A DNA stretch of 64,000 bases from Bacillota bacterium. Lineage in GTDB: Bacteria; Bacillota; Clostridia; Acetivibrionales; Acetivibrionaceae. Below, piece by piece: positions 17,514 to 26,642 of this stretch. Below the pieces are notes generated by a model. The model was given only the letters and a program-made list of their open reading frames with translations. It was not told the origin of the DNA and did no database searches. Each line of letters begins with the position of its first letter. The first letter of the stretch is position 1. The stretch spans positions 37,939-101,938 of the forward strand of contig JAEZUI010000158.1 of NCBI GenBank assembly GCA_023421115.1, read 5' to 3'. A program made the translations under genes and the position numbers.

Positions 17514-18245
17514 TCAGTTCCCCCTTTCGGCCTTTTTTAAAGCATTCAAAAGGCTCTTTCTATCTATTTCGGTACAGCTTTCGAGTATATCCACAAGCAT
17601 AACTTTTAAGGCTTTAGTAAGCTTGTTGAATCTGAAGGAGTCGTTATACTGACTTTCTATTCTGCACCTGTAATCAATCTCATCAAATTGTATGATATAC
17701 TCCATTACAGTATTTAGCTTTTCATTTATATCTAAGAGCGTATCTGTATATTTTGTATTGATTTTGCTGTTTACCACATCACGATATATTTTTATAATAT
17801 CCATTTGAGATTTCTTTTCAACCTCGTTCGTATCATTGTCAGTTGTTTTTCCTGCTTCCAAAAGATTCACAAAGGCCTTAATATACTCCCTCAATTTAAG
17901 CACGTTATTTCTTTCAATATCTGAAATTATTACAACTGCATCACACTGACGCATGTAACCAGCCATATTCTTATTAAAACCGAAATCTACAAATACTACG
18001 TCATAATTGTTAAACTCGATTTCCTCAAAAACTTGAGCATTATTACGGCCTAGGTATATATCAACATCACTATAGGTTACCACTTTCTTATCTAAGTAAA
18101 CAGGCACACTATAACTCCAAATATCCTCTTCAACAGCATCTACAATGGCAACTTTTTTGCCCGCTGCCAATGCTATTTTAGCAAGATATAACAGCAAATC
18201 ACATTTATATGAACCTGCAAAGCCAATCTCAACTAATGACTTCAT
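17514..18245 (-). CDS. Second CpaE/MinD-like protein, probably non-hydrolysing
   Basis: A 243-residue protein beginning with strand-loop-helix GFAGSYKCDLLLYLAKIAL, a P-loop remnant without the Ser/Thr after Lys14. YDVVFVDFGFNKN at about 80-92 stands in for Walker B and DAVVIISDIERNN follows. The C-terminus is helical. The fold is that of MinD/CpaE, but nucleotide hydrolysis looks doubtful. It may pair with the following CpaE-like protein as a positioning scaffold (inference). Confidence 0.65.
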   Translation of the reverse strand: MKSLVEIGFAGSYKCDLLLYLAKIALAAGKKVAIVDAVEEDIWSYSVPVYLDKKVVTYSDVDIYLGRNNAQVFEEIEFNNYDVVFVDFGFNKNMAGYMRQCDAVVIISDIERNNVLKLREYIKAFVNLLEAGKTTDNDTNEVEKKSQMDIIKIYRDVVNSKINTKYTDTLLDINEKLNTVMEYIIQFDEIDYRCRIESQYNDSFRFNKLTKALKVMLVDILESCTEIDRKSLLNALKKAERGN

Positions 18246-18329
18246 CTATAACATTACCTCCAAAGTTTATTATCCCTAATTCGCTTTTAATTATCTTTCC
18301 TCGATTTCCGTCTTTTGCTATTTTATGTT

Positions 18330-19397
18330 CTAAAAGACATTCCCTATACTGCTTCCGGCATCTGTATCATCCACAACAGGGTTAGCTCCATTATTAGGGG
18401 TTTGATTACCTGTTTGAGCAGCTGGTTTGCTCTGACTCTGATTATTCTGGTTAGTTTGACTGTTTTGGTTAGTTTGACTACCTGCTTTCACTGCATCCGC
18501 CTGTTCTTTTTGCAATTCCTGGATATTCTTTTCAAGAACAGTGGTCTCTTGCTGTACTCCGGAACCCACACTGTTTAGGCTTTCCTTTGGTATAATATTG
18601 ATACGAGCTTCTAACGCAACTCTAGCCTGTGCAGTCATAGCAATAGTTGCTTTTTCCAATATATTAGGGTCGGCCATCATAGCAGCTTGTACGTCAATAT
18701 TGAAAGGATATGTAATAGCAGCAGTTTTTTGAGTCTGTGGTTGTACATATTTGACAACGTATAATTTTGTACCGCTTCTTAAATATGCATCCACTGTCGC
18801 ACTACTGATTGTCATCAACTCTTTCTGATCTGTATTGAGCCATATAGTTCCTGTACTCAACTTTATGTTGTTTACCTTTTTCTTAGACAACACTATGTAA
18901 TCTTCACCATTAGGGAAGCGTATTCTTACATCTACAAAATCATTCTTTGCTATATTGGTCTGAAGTGTGAGTGTATTAAATTCTGCATCCCTCAAATCAT
19001 CAGCAATTTTATTTTCCTGCAGCATATACTTCAACACAGGCATTTGCGCTTGCAAATTGGAATTAAGTAACTTGCCAAAATCCTCTTCATTCATATACTG
19101 GTCCTGGGGAAGTGAAGATAGTATTTCCACCTTTTCAAGCATTGCTTCTTCAAGCTTTGTGTTATACTTTAAATCTGCTTTAGGTACATAGACAGATCTA
19201 GTACTTTTTGACAGTTCCTGCTTGATATCCTCAAGCTGACTGTTCGCAGCTGACAACTTTTTCTCATAATCACCCTTAACTTTGTTGAAATACAGTATTC
19301 CAAGTACTGCCACTACTGCAAAAATCACAACAGCTATACCTGCAACAATCATAATCGTTGTACTGTTTCTTCTCGCTCCCACGATCTTTACTGCCAT
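18330..19397 (-). CDS. CpaB-like SAF-domain protein, first gene of the Tad-like operon
   Basis: I chose the ATG at 19397, behind AGAGGTG, rather than an upstream start at 19490. This gives 355 residues. A helix spans about 14-38, then a short coiled coil (about 42-68). A SAF/CpaB-like region (SVYVPKADLKYNTKLEEAML) begins near 72 and is followed by a beta-rich domain. The C-terminal 45 residues are a low-complexity Gln/Asn/Pro tail. In didermic bacteria CpaB/RcpC works with the secretin; here, with no outer membrane, it may reach into the wall. The gap to the next gene is 84 bp. Confidence 0.7.
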   Translation of the reverse strand: MAVKIVGARRNSTTIMIVAGIAVVIFAVVAVLGILYFNKVKGDYEKKLSAANSQLEDIKQELSKSTRSVYVPKADLKYNTKLEEAMLEKVEILSSLPQDQYMNEEDFGKLLNSNLQAQMPVLKYMLQENKIADDLRDAEFNTLTLQTNIAKNDFVDVRIRFPNGEDYIVLSKKKVNNIKLSTGTIWLNTDQKELMTISSATVDAYLRSGTKLYVVKYVQPQTQKTAAITYPFNIDVQAAMMADPNILEKATIAMTAQARVALEARINIIPKESLNSVGSGVQQETTVLEKNIQELQKEQADAVKAGSQTNQNSQTNQNNQSQSKPAAQTGNQTPNNGANPVVDDTDAGSSIGNVF

Positions 19398-19985
19398 TTT
19401 TACACCTCTAATCTTAGTTTTTGATAAAATTGTTTTTAACTGGGCAATTTCAAAAAATAACCTATACAATATTTTAAGCCTAAAGCTCATCAGAAACTTA
19501 AGCTTCTAAATATAGGAACATAAGTATTTTTTACATTACAGATCATATATCATGTAATCTTAGAAAAAAGGGAAGTATTAATAATAATTTAAAGGCGAAA
19601 AATATCTGCTTGTAATTAATATCCTGAAATTAAGTAACTTTAAAAAAACAAATTATACTACTACCCCTCTAATCAGCCCTATAACTATCTCTCTGAGTTT
19701 TCCTCAGTATAATATATGTCGTATCATTCACTTAAAAATATTAGCATAATTTGCGTACTATAGCAAGTCCAAAAATGTTATATTATGGCTGGTTTTGCGA
19801 TAAAATTAGCCATTACTTTTCTAAATGTATGCTTATTAGTTTTAATACTATGGTCTCAAAAAAATTGACTAGCATAAAATTGAAATGTATAATTAAACAG
19901 TAACAGTACGTATTTTTACCCATTCAAAAGTCAAAAAGGAAACTGGCCTATTGCCATAACTTGCATTTAGACAAGGAGAATAAAT
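19398..19985. other. 588-bp divergent intergenic region
   Basis: No gene on either strand. A good plus-strand promoter lies at 19865-19893. I found no convincing minus-strand promoter for the Tad-like operon; the region is very AT-rich and offers several weak -10 candidates. A small CTGAG/CTCAG hairpin is near 19692-19706. Neither 9-bp activator repeat is present. Confidence 0.6.
19865..19893 (+). promoter_or_regulatory. Sigma-A promoter of the zinc-ribbon/TPM operon
   Basis: -35 TTGACT (19865-19870), 17-bp spacer and -10 TATAAT (19888-19893), about 86 nt before the first start of translation. Confidence 0.8.
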
Positions 19986-21014
19986 ATGAGTTCAGTAAAA
20001 GAATACAAATGTCCTAATTGTAATGCCCCTTTGGAGTTTAATCCACCTACTCAAAATTGGAAATGTGATTACTGTGCAACTGAATTTAAACTAGAGCAGA
20101 TAGATACTGTCCACAGAGAAGAGGCTTCCGATCAGGATATGCAAGAGTTGGACTCTTACAAGTGCAGCAGTTGCGGTGCAGAATTAATTGCCGACGCCAC
20201 AACCTCTGCCACCTTTTGTCTTTATTGCAAAAGTCCTACAATCATAAAGACAAGATTTTCCGGTCGTTTCAAGCCAAAAAGTGTTATTCCGTTCCGCTTG
20301 GTAAGCGATCAAGCTAAGGAAATATACAGAGAGTGGATTAACAAAAAATTATTCACTCCTAAGGAATTCAAACAAAAGGAAGAAATAGATAAAGTAACAG
20401 GTATATACGCACCTTTCTGGCTCTTTGATTGTAGAGCGGACGGTATGATAAGCGGTGAAGGCACTCATGTCACTTCATGGCGACAAGGCGATTATCGCTA
20501 TACCAATACAAAGTATTACCTTGTTACAAGAAGAGGTCTCGCTCAATATAGACAAATTCCTGTGGACGCTTCAAAGAAGCTCGATGACCGCTTTATGTTT
20601 ATGATCGAACCTTTTCACTATGATGATATGAAGGAATTCTCAATGAAGTATATGTCGGGTTTTATGGCTGAAAGATATGATGTTGAATCTGATCAAGCTA
20701 AATCCAGCATGGAAACAAGAGCTAATAGTTATATAGAAGACAGACTTAGAAGTACAATATCCGGTTATTCGTCTTTCAGTATTAGAGACAAGAACGTTGC
20801 ACTTTCTCAGGTTGATGCCTCCTATGCTATGTTGCCTATCTATCTTCTTATAAACAAATTTAAAGGCAAAGATCACATTTTCATTATAAACGGACAAACG
20901 GGCAAAGTAGTTGGAGACACACCTATTAGTCGCTTAAGGCAGTTCGTTTTTGCTTCAATTGTATTTGCAGCAGTATGGATAATATGTGTATTTGGAGGTG
21001 CTTTAATTGTATAG
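19986..21014 (+). CDS. Double zinc-ribbon membrane-associated protein (TFIIB-type zinc ribbon)
   Basis: A 342-residue protein with two N-terminal CxxC pairs: CPNC/CDYC (residues 9-34) and CSSC/CLYC (about 59-81). A conserved soluble domain of about 230 residues and one C-terminal transmembrane helix (about 320-340) follow. Such proteins are widespread in Firmicutes, often beside TPM-domain or SPFH genes, and are annotated TFIIB-type zinc ribbon-containing; no function is established. ATG with AAGGAG. Its stop overlaps the next gene by 8 bp. Confidence 0.8.
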   Translation: MSSVKEYKCPNCNAPLEFNPPTQNWKCDYCATEFKLEQIDTVHREEASDQDMQELDSYKCSSCGAELIADATTSATFCLYCKSPTIIKTRFSGRFKPKSVIPFRLVSDQAKEIYREWINKKLFTPKEFKQKEEIDKVTGIYAPFWLFDCRADGMISGEGTHVTSWRQGDYRYTNTKYYLVTRRGLAQYRQIPVDASKKLDDRFMFMIEPFHYDDMKEFSMKYMSGFMAERYDVESDQAKSSMETRANSYIEDRLRSTISGYSSFSIRDKNVALSQVDASYAMLPIYLLINKFKGKDHIFIINGQTGKVVGDTPISRLRQFVFASIVFAAVWIICVFGGALIV

Positions 21015-21843
21015 AAAATTTAGTTTCTTAATATTAATTTTTGTACTTATTTCTCTTTTTGCAGGGACAACAGCCTATGCCTCCAATCCTATTAATGTAG
21101 TGGATAAATTAGGTTATCTTTCAGAAAACGAAATTCAACAACTCCAAACAAGAATCGATGGGATAAAAAGTACCTATAGCCTTGATACTGTTATAGTTAT
21201 AACTGATAATACGGATGGAAAGGATTCCACGCAATATGCCGATGACTATTATGACTATAACGACTACGGATTGGATAGCAGTTACTCCGGGTTGTTGATG
21301 CTAATCAACATGGATATACGTGAAGTAGCAATATCAACAACAGGTAGAGCAATTGATATTTATACCGATAATAGAATTTCCAGCATGATAAATAATGTGA
21401 CTTCTCCACTTTCTGATGGCAATTACTATTCTGCCTGTAATAAATTTATCGATAATGTAATCACCTATGCAAATTCAGGAGTACCAAAAGGTCAGTATAG
21501 GGAGGAACGTGATCCCGATTTAAATTATTACAACCTTACTTATTTGCAGAAGGTGGCTCGTATGCTGAAATTGTGGCCTGTATACGTCATCCCCCTAATT
21601 ATATCCATAGCTGCAACACTTATAATTTCTTATTCCAGTAAAGGTAAAGTCACCACAACAACCAGAACATATGAGGAAGGTGGCTCCTTCGTACTCAATC
21701 AAAATACCGATCAATATATTAGAGAATCAACTACAAGAACTAGAATACAAAGTCAGTCATCAGGTGGTGGTGGCGGTGGTCGCAGCAGTACACATAGGGG
21801 TAGCAGTGGCAGAAGTCACGGTGGAGGTAGAGGTAGGTTCTGA
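21007..21843 (+). CDS. TPM-domain (YgcG-like) membrane protein
   Basis: A 278-residue protein that starts at TTG behind GGAGGTG inside the previous gene. Signal peptide about 1-26 (ending AYA), TPM domain about 30-160 with the typical DKLGYLSENEIQQLQTRID opening, a transmembrane helix near 194-212, and a Ser/Gly/Arg/His-rich tail. TPM domains act in photosystem II repair in plants and are of unclear role in bacteria. Coupling to the zinc-ribbon protein implies a two-component membrane complex (inference). Confidence 0.85.
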   Translation: MYRKFSFLILIFVLISLFAGTTAYASNPINVVDKLGYLSENEIQQLQTRIDGIKSTYSLDTVIVITDNTDGKDSTQYADDYYDYNDYGLDSSYSGLLMLINMDIREVAISTTGRAIDIYTDNRISSMINNVTSPLSDGNYYSACNKFIDNVITYANSGVPKGQYREERDPDLNYYNLTYLQKVARMLKLWPVYVIPLIISIAATLIISYSSKGKVTTTTRTYEEGGSFVLNQNTDQYIRESTTRTRIQSQSSGGGGGGRSSTHRGSSGRSHGGGRGRF

Positions 21844-21864
21844 TATACATGTTTGTATGAAGAG

Positions 21865-21912
21865 AGATTGATGCTTTATGCTTTCTTAGAAGCAAAGGCA
21901 CCAATCTTTTTT
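21865..21912 (+). terminator. Terminator of the zinc-ribbon/TPM operon
   Basis: AGATTG (21865-21870) pairs with CAATCT (21902-21907) and the inner bases pair with mismatches. A T run at 21906-21912 follows. Confidence 0.7.
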
Positions 21913-22251
21913 GTATTCACCATTAAACACTAAAATCTCCTATAAATATTCTATAAACCAATTATGAAAAACACAATCAGATTTCACATAACTTGTAGTT
22001 TCCTTATTAACCCTCATAAATATAATTTTGTTTGGTTTAATATTTTTTTCCACTATATCTTTTATTTGTTCTATATATTTGATAAAATTTTTATATATTT
22101 ATGTTAATTTATGTATCATTTTTACGGAGACAGTTGTTTCTTTAAATACAACTGAACAACCAGACTCAAGGAGGTGAATTAAAAACATCACATATAAGTA
22201 TGATTTTTTATTTAATAAATAACATTAATATCCTAGGGGGAGGAAAATTAG
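21913..22251. other. Intergenic region and leader of the esterase gene
   Basis: No ORF of note. A perfect 7-bp hairpin (CAGTTGT/ACAACTG, 22131-22154) is followed by an AGGAGGTG at 22170-22177 that has no nearby start codon. A second purine-rich site (GGGGGAGG, 22238-22245) serves the ATG at 22252. No known riboswitch was recognised. Confidence 0.45.
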
Positions 22252-24285
22252 ATGAAAAAAGGATTATCCGTATTTCTTGTAATAATTATGTGTTTTATCA
22301 CTAATGTAAGTATAGCATTTCCCGGTGAATCAACTTCCGTTAATGCGCCTGAGAGCCTTTTAGCTCCATTAGTTAAAACACCTGGCCCAATTCAATCTTT
22401 AGAGCTTCTTATTGACCGGATTGAAGATTTATCTGAATCCTCATTTACGAAAAAAAATGCAGCATTACAGAAAAATACACTCATAAAAGAAGTTGACAAA
22501 ATTACAAAAACCATTGAAATATGCGATTACTTTCATACAATCAACAAACTAAATTTCGATATAAGAAAAAAAATCACTTCTAACATAAAAGCAAATCAAC
22601 AGCAACTAATATTAGAATCCGTTGACACTTTAATAACTTCATTGAAAAATGCTTCTAAAACTACAGTTAATACATCGTTTGGAAAAGTTGCCGGAGTAGA
22701 AACAGTCAATGACAGTTGGGCTTGGATGGGTATCCCCTATGCAAAGCCTCCTGTAGGAGAACTTAGATGGAAAGCTCCTCAAGATCCCGAACCATGGAAA
22801 AAAGTGCGATATTCTACATATGACTTCACACGATGTACTCAGCCTGCCCTTGATAACCAATGGAATCCGTTAAATGATGTTATAGGTTCAGAAGATTGCC
22901 TTTACTTAAACGTGTACCGACCAAAAACAAAGGAGAAAAATTTACCCGTCTGTGTATGGGTGCATGGAGGAGGTCATGTATTTAGCGGTGCAGAACAATA
23001 TGACGCAACAAAACTTGCAAGCAAATCCAACATGATTGTTGTTGTAATCCAGTTCAGAATTGGACCTTTAGGCTGGTTTTACAATCCTGCACTAAACCCT
23101 AATGGGACAGCTGAAGACATGTCAGGCAACTATGGCACACTTGATCAGATTAAAGCCCTCAATTGGGTAAAACAAAACATCAAAGAATTTGGCGGCAGCC
23201 CCAACAATGTAACCATAGCCGGAGAATCAACCGGAGGATATCATGCTTTAAACCTCATGATTTCACCTCTTGCTAAGGGACTATTTAATAAGATAATTGC
23301 ATCAGGAGCAAGTGGCGTTAATTATCCCCTTTCAACAGGTATTGAAAGGTCATATTCAGCTATAGACAACCTCCTCGTAGCAGACGGAACATGTGCTGAT
23401 TTGGCTTCTGCTGCAAAGTACAGAACTGACATGACTAATGAACAAATCTCTAGCTATTTGAGAAGCAAAACAGACAAAGAAATAGAACTTTCAGTTATGG
23501 ATCAGTATGGTTCAATTACCACTATAGCTCCATTTATAGACGGAGCAGTATTGCCCGGCAGTCAAGCCTCAATATTTGAATCAGGTGCTTATAACAAAGT
23601 ACCGGTTATATTAGGCAGCGACAAGGATGAGATGAGACCCTTCCTTCCCTCCTGGCTGGGCTTTATTCCAACTTCAAGCGGCTACACTTGGTACAATGTT
23701 TATAATGCCATTGGCGTTAAAGAACCCAAAATAACACTTGATGCATTAATGCCAACCGATTCAGACAGACAATTATATGATGCTTGTGGAAAATACCCTT
23801 CTATGTATTGGAAAGCCTCAACAGTAGATTCTGTCGCGAGAATATTAAAGAATAACCAAGAGGATGTTTACTGTTATGTTTTCAATTGGGGTGGTATAGG
23901 TTCCGGTACTGAGCCTTTTGACTTTTTAATCGGGAGTGGACACGCCTTTGAATTATCTTTCTTCTTTGGCTGGGATACTGATACATGGGGCAATGTTTCA
24001 TTTTCACAAGAAAATGAGCCGGGAAGAAAAGATCTTCAGAACGCTATAATGTCCTACATGGCTTCTTTTATCAAGTCCGGGAATCCTAATAGTAAAGTGG
24101 ATAATCTTCCAAAATGGTCAAAATGGTCAAATAATAACGGTTCTAAGAGTATAATGTTTGAAGCAGACTTTGAAAAAGCTAAAATCAGCATGATAAACGA
24201 AGAATATAAAAAAGGGGAAATATTAAACGAGATTGAAGCACTTCCTGAAGCTGTAAGGAATCTTGTCAAAATCTTATTATGGTAA
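22252..24285 (+). CDS. Secreted type B carboxylesterase with extra N-terminal helical domain
   Basis: A 677-residue protein with a signal peptide (1-23), a helical domain (about 40-135) and a carboxylesterase type B/para-nitrobenzyl esterase domain (about 140-660). Seen: the VHGGGH oxyanion-hole motif, nucleophile Ser in GESTGG (usually GES-A-GG) and catalytic His in GSGHAFELSFFFG. The extra domain of about 100 residues before the catalytic module is not recognised and could be a binding module. Likely an extracellular esterase on plant-derived or xenobiotic esters; substrate unknown. Monocistronic, with a terminator downstream. Confidence 0.85.
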   Translation: MKKGLSVFLVIIMCFITNVSIAFPGESTSVNAPESLLAPLVKTPGPIQSLELLIDRIEDLSESSFTKKNAALQKNTLIKEVDKITKTIEICDYFHTINKLNFDIRKKITSNIKANQQQLILESVDTLITSLKNASKTTVNTSFGKVAGVETVNDSWAWMGIPYAKPPVGELRWKAPQDPEPWKKVRYSTYDFTRCTQPALDNQWNPLNDVIGSEDCLYLNVYRPKTKEKNLPVCVWVHGGGHVFSGAEQYDATKLASKSNMIVVVIQFRIGPLGWFYNPALNPNGTAEDMSGNYGTLDQIKALNWVKQNIKEFGGSPNNVTIAGESTGGYHALNLMISPLAKGLFNKIIASGASGVNYPLSTGIERSYSAIDNLLVADGTCADLASAAKYRTDMTNEQISSYLRSKTDKEIELSVMDQYGSITTIAPFIDGAVLPGSQASIFESGAYNKVPVILGSDKDEMRPFLPSWLGFIPTSSGYTWYNVYNAIGVKEPKITLDALMPTDSDRQLYDACGKYPSMYWKASTVDSVARILKNNQEDVYCYVFNWGGIGSGTEPFDFLIGSGHAFELSFFFGWDTDTWGNVSFSQENEPGRKDLQNAIMSYMASFIKSGNPNSKVDNLPKWSKWSNNNGSKSIMFEADFEKAKISMINEEYKKGEILNEIEALPEAVRNLVKILLW

Positions 24286-24403
24286 AAGAGCACTAGTGGT
24301 TTGTAACGCATAGTTCTTTCATTTGCACTACAGATTTACTTCCTCTGTTTTAAGGTATGGTTCCTTAATGGATTTCACCTGTTACAGGTCGCTAGATAGA
24401 GAC

Positions 24404-24443
24404 ACAAAAAGGACAAGTAAAAAAAATACACTGTCCTTTTTTG
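24404..24443. terminator. Bidirectional terminator between esterase and acyltransferase genes
   Basis: ACAAAAAGGACA (24404-24415) pairs with TGTCCTTTTTTGT (24432-24443), about 12 bp, with A and T runs that work on either strand. Confidence 0.8.
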
Positions 24444-24485
24444 TATCTATGCTACTATAAGAATTGAGCGACATCATTTTTATAG

Positions 24486-24511
24486 CAAGCCTTATATTAA
24501 CAAAAGGCTTG
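24486..24511 (-). terminator. Hairpin after the acyltransferase gene
   Basis: CAAGCCTT and AAGGCTTG form a perfect 8-bp stem with a 10-nt loop, 27 bp after the acyltransferase stop. The following minus-strand bases (CTATAAAAAT) are only moderately T-rich, so termination may be partial. Confidence 0.45.
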
Positions 24512-24538
24512 TTATATAAGCCTAAGATCCTAAATAAA

Positions 24539-25597
24539 TCACTGTGAGACACTCTTGAAAATTTTACTGTTTTGTATAAATGCTATTCTTACTGCTTTAT
24601 ATCTTAAAAATGAGATCACGAAAGCTATTGAAAAAGAGATCATTACAATAAAAATTGAATAAAACATTATTTGCTGCTGGGATTTAAATATATTTTTCAT
24701 CACAAAAATATAAACCAATTTGTCGCTTATATATGAGCACAAATATATATCAAGAGACAGCACCGATATAGTACCTAGCAATCCACTTATGCGTTTATTC
24801 TCAATTTCAATATCACAAAAAATTAGAAAAAACAACATCGACTCTGCAACAATAAGTATTGAACCGTAATCACCAATTACATTTACAAATATCTTGTTCG
24901 AAGAATAAAATACCGTTAAGATGGTTTGAAGCATAATAACAAAACCAAGCGATATAGATACAAACACTTTGTTGACCTTTATCGGATATTTCTTTATAAA
25001 GGCACCAATAAAATAATAAGTAATAGGATAAATTTTAGTCCACCAGTCTGAGAAAGATAGCGCTTTAAATACCGACGTCTGGGTTGATAAAGAATTAAAA
25101 AATACCGGAAATCCTGTAAGAAGAACCAAAATAAACAGGAATATTTTATAATCCTTAGCATTATTTAGACCCTTGTGTATCATGTTTAAAAACGGAGTCA
25201 AAAGAAACAGTCCGATATACATGTTGATATACCATGAATACTTGTCTGCATCAAAAATCAGTATAGCTTTAACCCAGGACAAAATGCTTTTGTCTTCGTT
25301 AAGATATGTTATTCTCATAATGATAGACAATATGGAATAAAACAGATAGACCCCTAGAATAGGTATTAGCTTTTTAAAATATTTGCTTTCAGGCTTCTTT
25401 TCAGTCTGCAAATATCCCGTAAGCATTATAAATAAAGGTACACACATTGTAAACATCCATTTTAACGCAACTTGCACCATCATATTTTTGCCAGCTACGG
25501 GTACCCTATAAAAATCTGTATGATAAAAAAAATGTACTCCTACCACAAATAGAATCGCAAAGGTTCTAAGCAAGTCTAAGCCCGTTTTTCTTTTCAT
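24539..25597 (-). CDS. Acyltransferase 3 family integral membrane protein
   Basis: A 352-residue protein with about ten transmembrane helices. The N-terminal motif GLDLLRTFAILFVVGVHFF places Arg11 and His22 as the conserved R-x10-H pair of the OafA/YrhL family. These enzymes acylate sugars, lipids or wall polymers at the membrane. No partner SGNH domain or neighbouring glycan genes are present, so the substrate is unknown. Confidence 0.85.
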   Translation of the reverse strand: MKRKTGLDLLRTFAILFVVGVHFFYHTDFYRVPVAGKNMMVQVALKWMFTMCVPLFIMLTGYLQTEKKPESKYFKKLIPILGVYLFYSILSIIMRITYLNEDKSILSWVKAILIFDADKYSWYINMYIGLFLLTPFLNMIHKGLNNAKDYKIFLFILVLLTGFPVFFNSLSTQTSVFKALSFSDWWTKIYPITYYFIGAFIKKYPIKVNKVFVSISLGFVIMLQTILTVFYSSNKIFVNVIGDYGSILIVAESMLFFLIFCDIEIENKRISGLLGTISVLSLDIYLCSYISDKLVYIFVMKNIFKSQQQIMFYSIFIVMISFSIAFVISFLRYKAVRIAFIQNSKIFKSVSQ

Positions 25598-25845
25598 GTA
25601 TATTAACCCCCACCCCTAAATTTCGAATACACTCCATCACATAAGTTGCAATTAAAATAACATAATTAGATATTATATTTTACTGCGGATTTTTTTGCAA
25701 CAAATTAGCACAGAACATATTGCAAAAAGTAAAAAAAGTCTGTAATATTATGAATACACTATATTTTAGCATAAGTTTTAATATTTAGTAAAATCCATTA
25801 GCTGTCAACACCAACCTGTGCTAAGAAAAAAAGGGAGCATTTAAA

Positions 25846-26622
25846 ATGGACAAAAATAAAAAAAAAAGCATAACAATGATCGTTATACTTGCTTCATTAG
25901 TTGCGATATGGTATATGTATTTAGATTTTTCAAATTTATTCGGATTTATTGAAAACACCTTTCCAAGCTCTATAATTAAGCGTATCGATGTTTTTCTGAT
26001 AACCATAATAGTAGCTATTGCAGGTAAGGATTCCTTAAGCAAAAAAGACTCCGTACTTTTAAAAATTGCATTTATTGCAATATGTTGCGCTGAAATGGCC
26101 TTCCTCCTTCATAGCACTTACGGCGGTATCGGTTTTTTCCTTTTGTCACAAATACTACTCACTCTAAGAAATGGTCAAGGCTTAAAACAAAAACTTTTTT
26201 CTATAGGGGATAAATGGACCAAGCTTAAACTTATAGCTTGGGGTATAGGCATATTTTTAATTTTCAGTCTGATTATCGCCTTTGTATTCTATCCTATACT
26301 TAAATTGAGCTTGTTCCTATTTATATTCATTGTATATGGTACAGTACTCAGTGTATCTTTCTGGGTTGGAGAAGCAAACTACATATTGGGCTTATTTCCA
26401 AAAAAGAATTCATTAATGGTGGCTATCTCAATGGCTTGCTTTTTCTTTAGTGATATTTTAGTCGGATTGATTATGATAATAAAATCAGGTATTATATACC
26501 AACTGGCAAACTGCTTTATCTGGGTTTTATATGCACCGGCTATAATGCTTCTGGCTTTCAGCGGTTATAAACACAGTGACATACAGGAAAAAAACTCTTC
26601 ATCAATGGCACAGAATCTATGA
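25846..26622 (+). CDS. YhhN-like multipass membrane protein
   Basis: A 258-residue protein with about eight hydrophobic segments. ACFFFSDILVGLIMI resembles the conserved SD motif of the YhhN/TMEM86 family, where animal members are lysoplasmalogenases. Similarity is modest and length slightly above the family norm, so the assignment is tentative. ATG after an AAAAAGGGAG ribosome site. Convergent with the chemoreceptor gene (20 bp between stops). Confidence 0.55.
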   Translation: MDKNKKKSITMIVILASLVAIWYMYLDFSNLFGFIENTFPSSIIKRIDVFLITIIVAIAGKDSLSKKDSVLLKIAFIAICCAEMAFLLHSTYGGIGFFLLSQILLTLRNGQGLKQKLFSIGDKWTKLKLIAWGIGIFLIFSLIIAFVFYPILKLSLFLFIFIVYGTVLSVSFWVGEANYILGLFPKKNSLMVAISMACFFFSDILVGLIMIIKSGIIYQLANCFIWVLYAPAIMLLAFSGYKHSDIQEKNSSSMAQNL

Positions 26623-26642
26623 TATCGTACCTATAGTGCTTT

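Noticed and set aside
19821..19985. Third copy of the TGCATTT activator site near the Tad-like operon
   Set aside because: Only a single TGCATTT (near 19963) on the wrong side of the plus-strand promoter; no paired repeat or spacing.
22081..22251. Riboswitch upstream of the esterase gene
   Set aside because: A single 7-bp hairpin and an unused AGGAGGTG are present, but no conserved riboswitch core was recognised.
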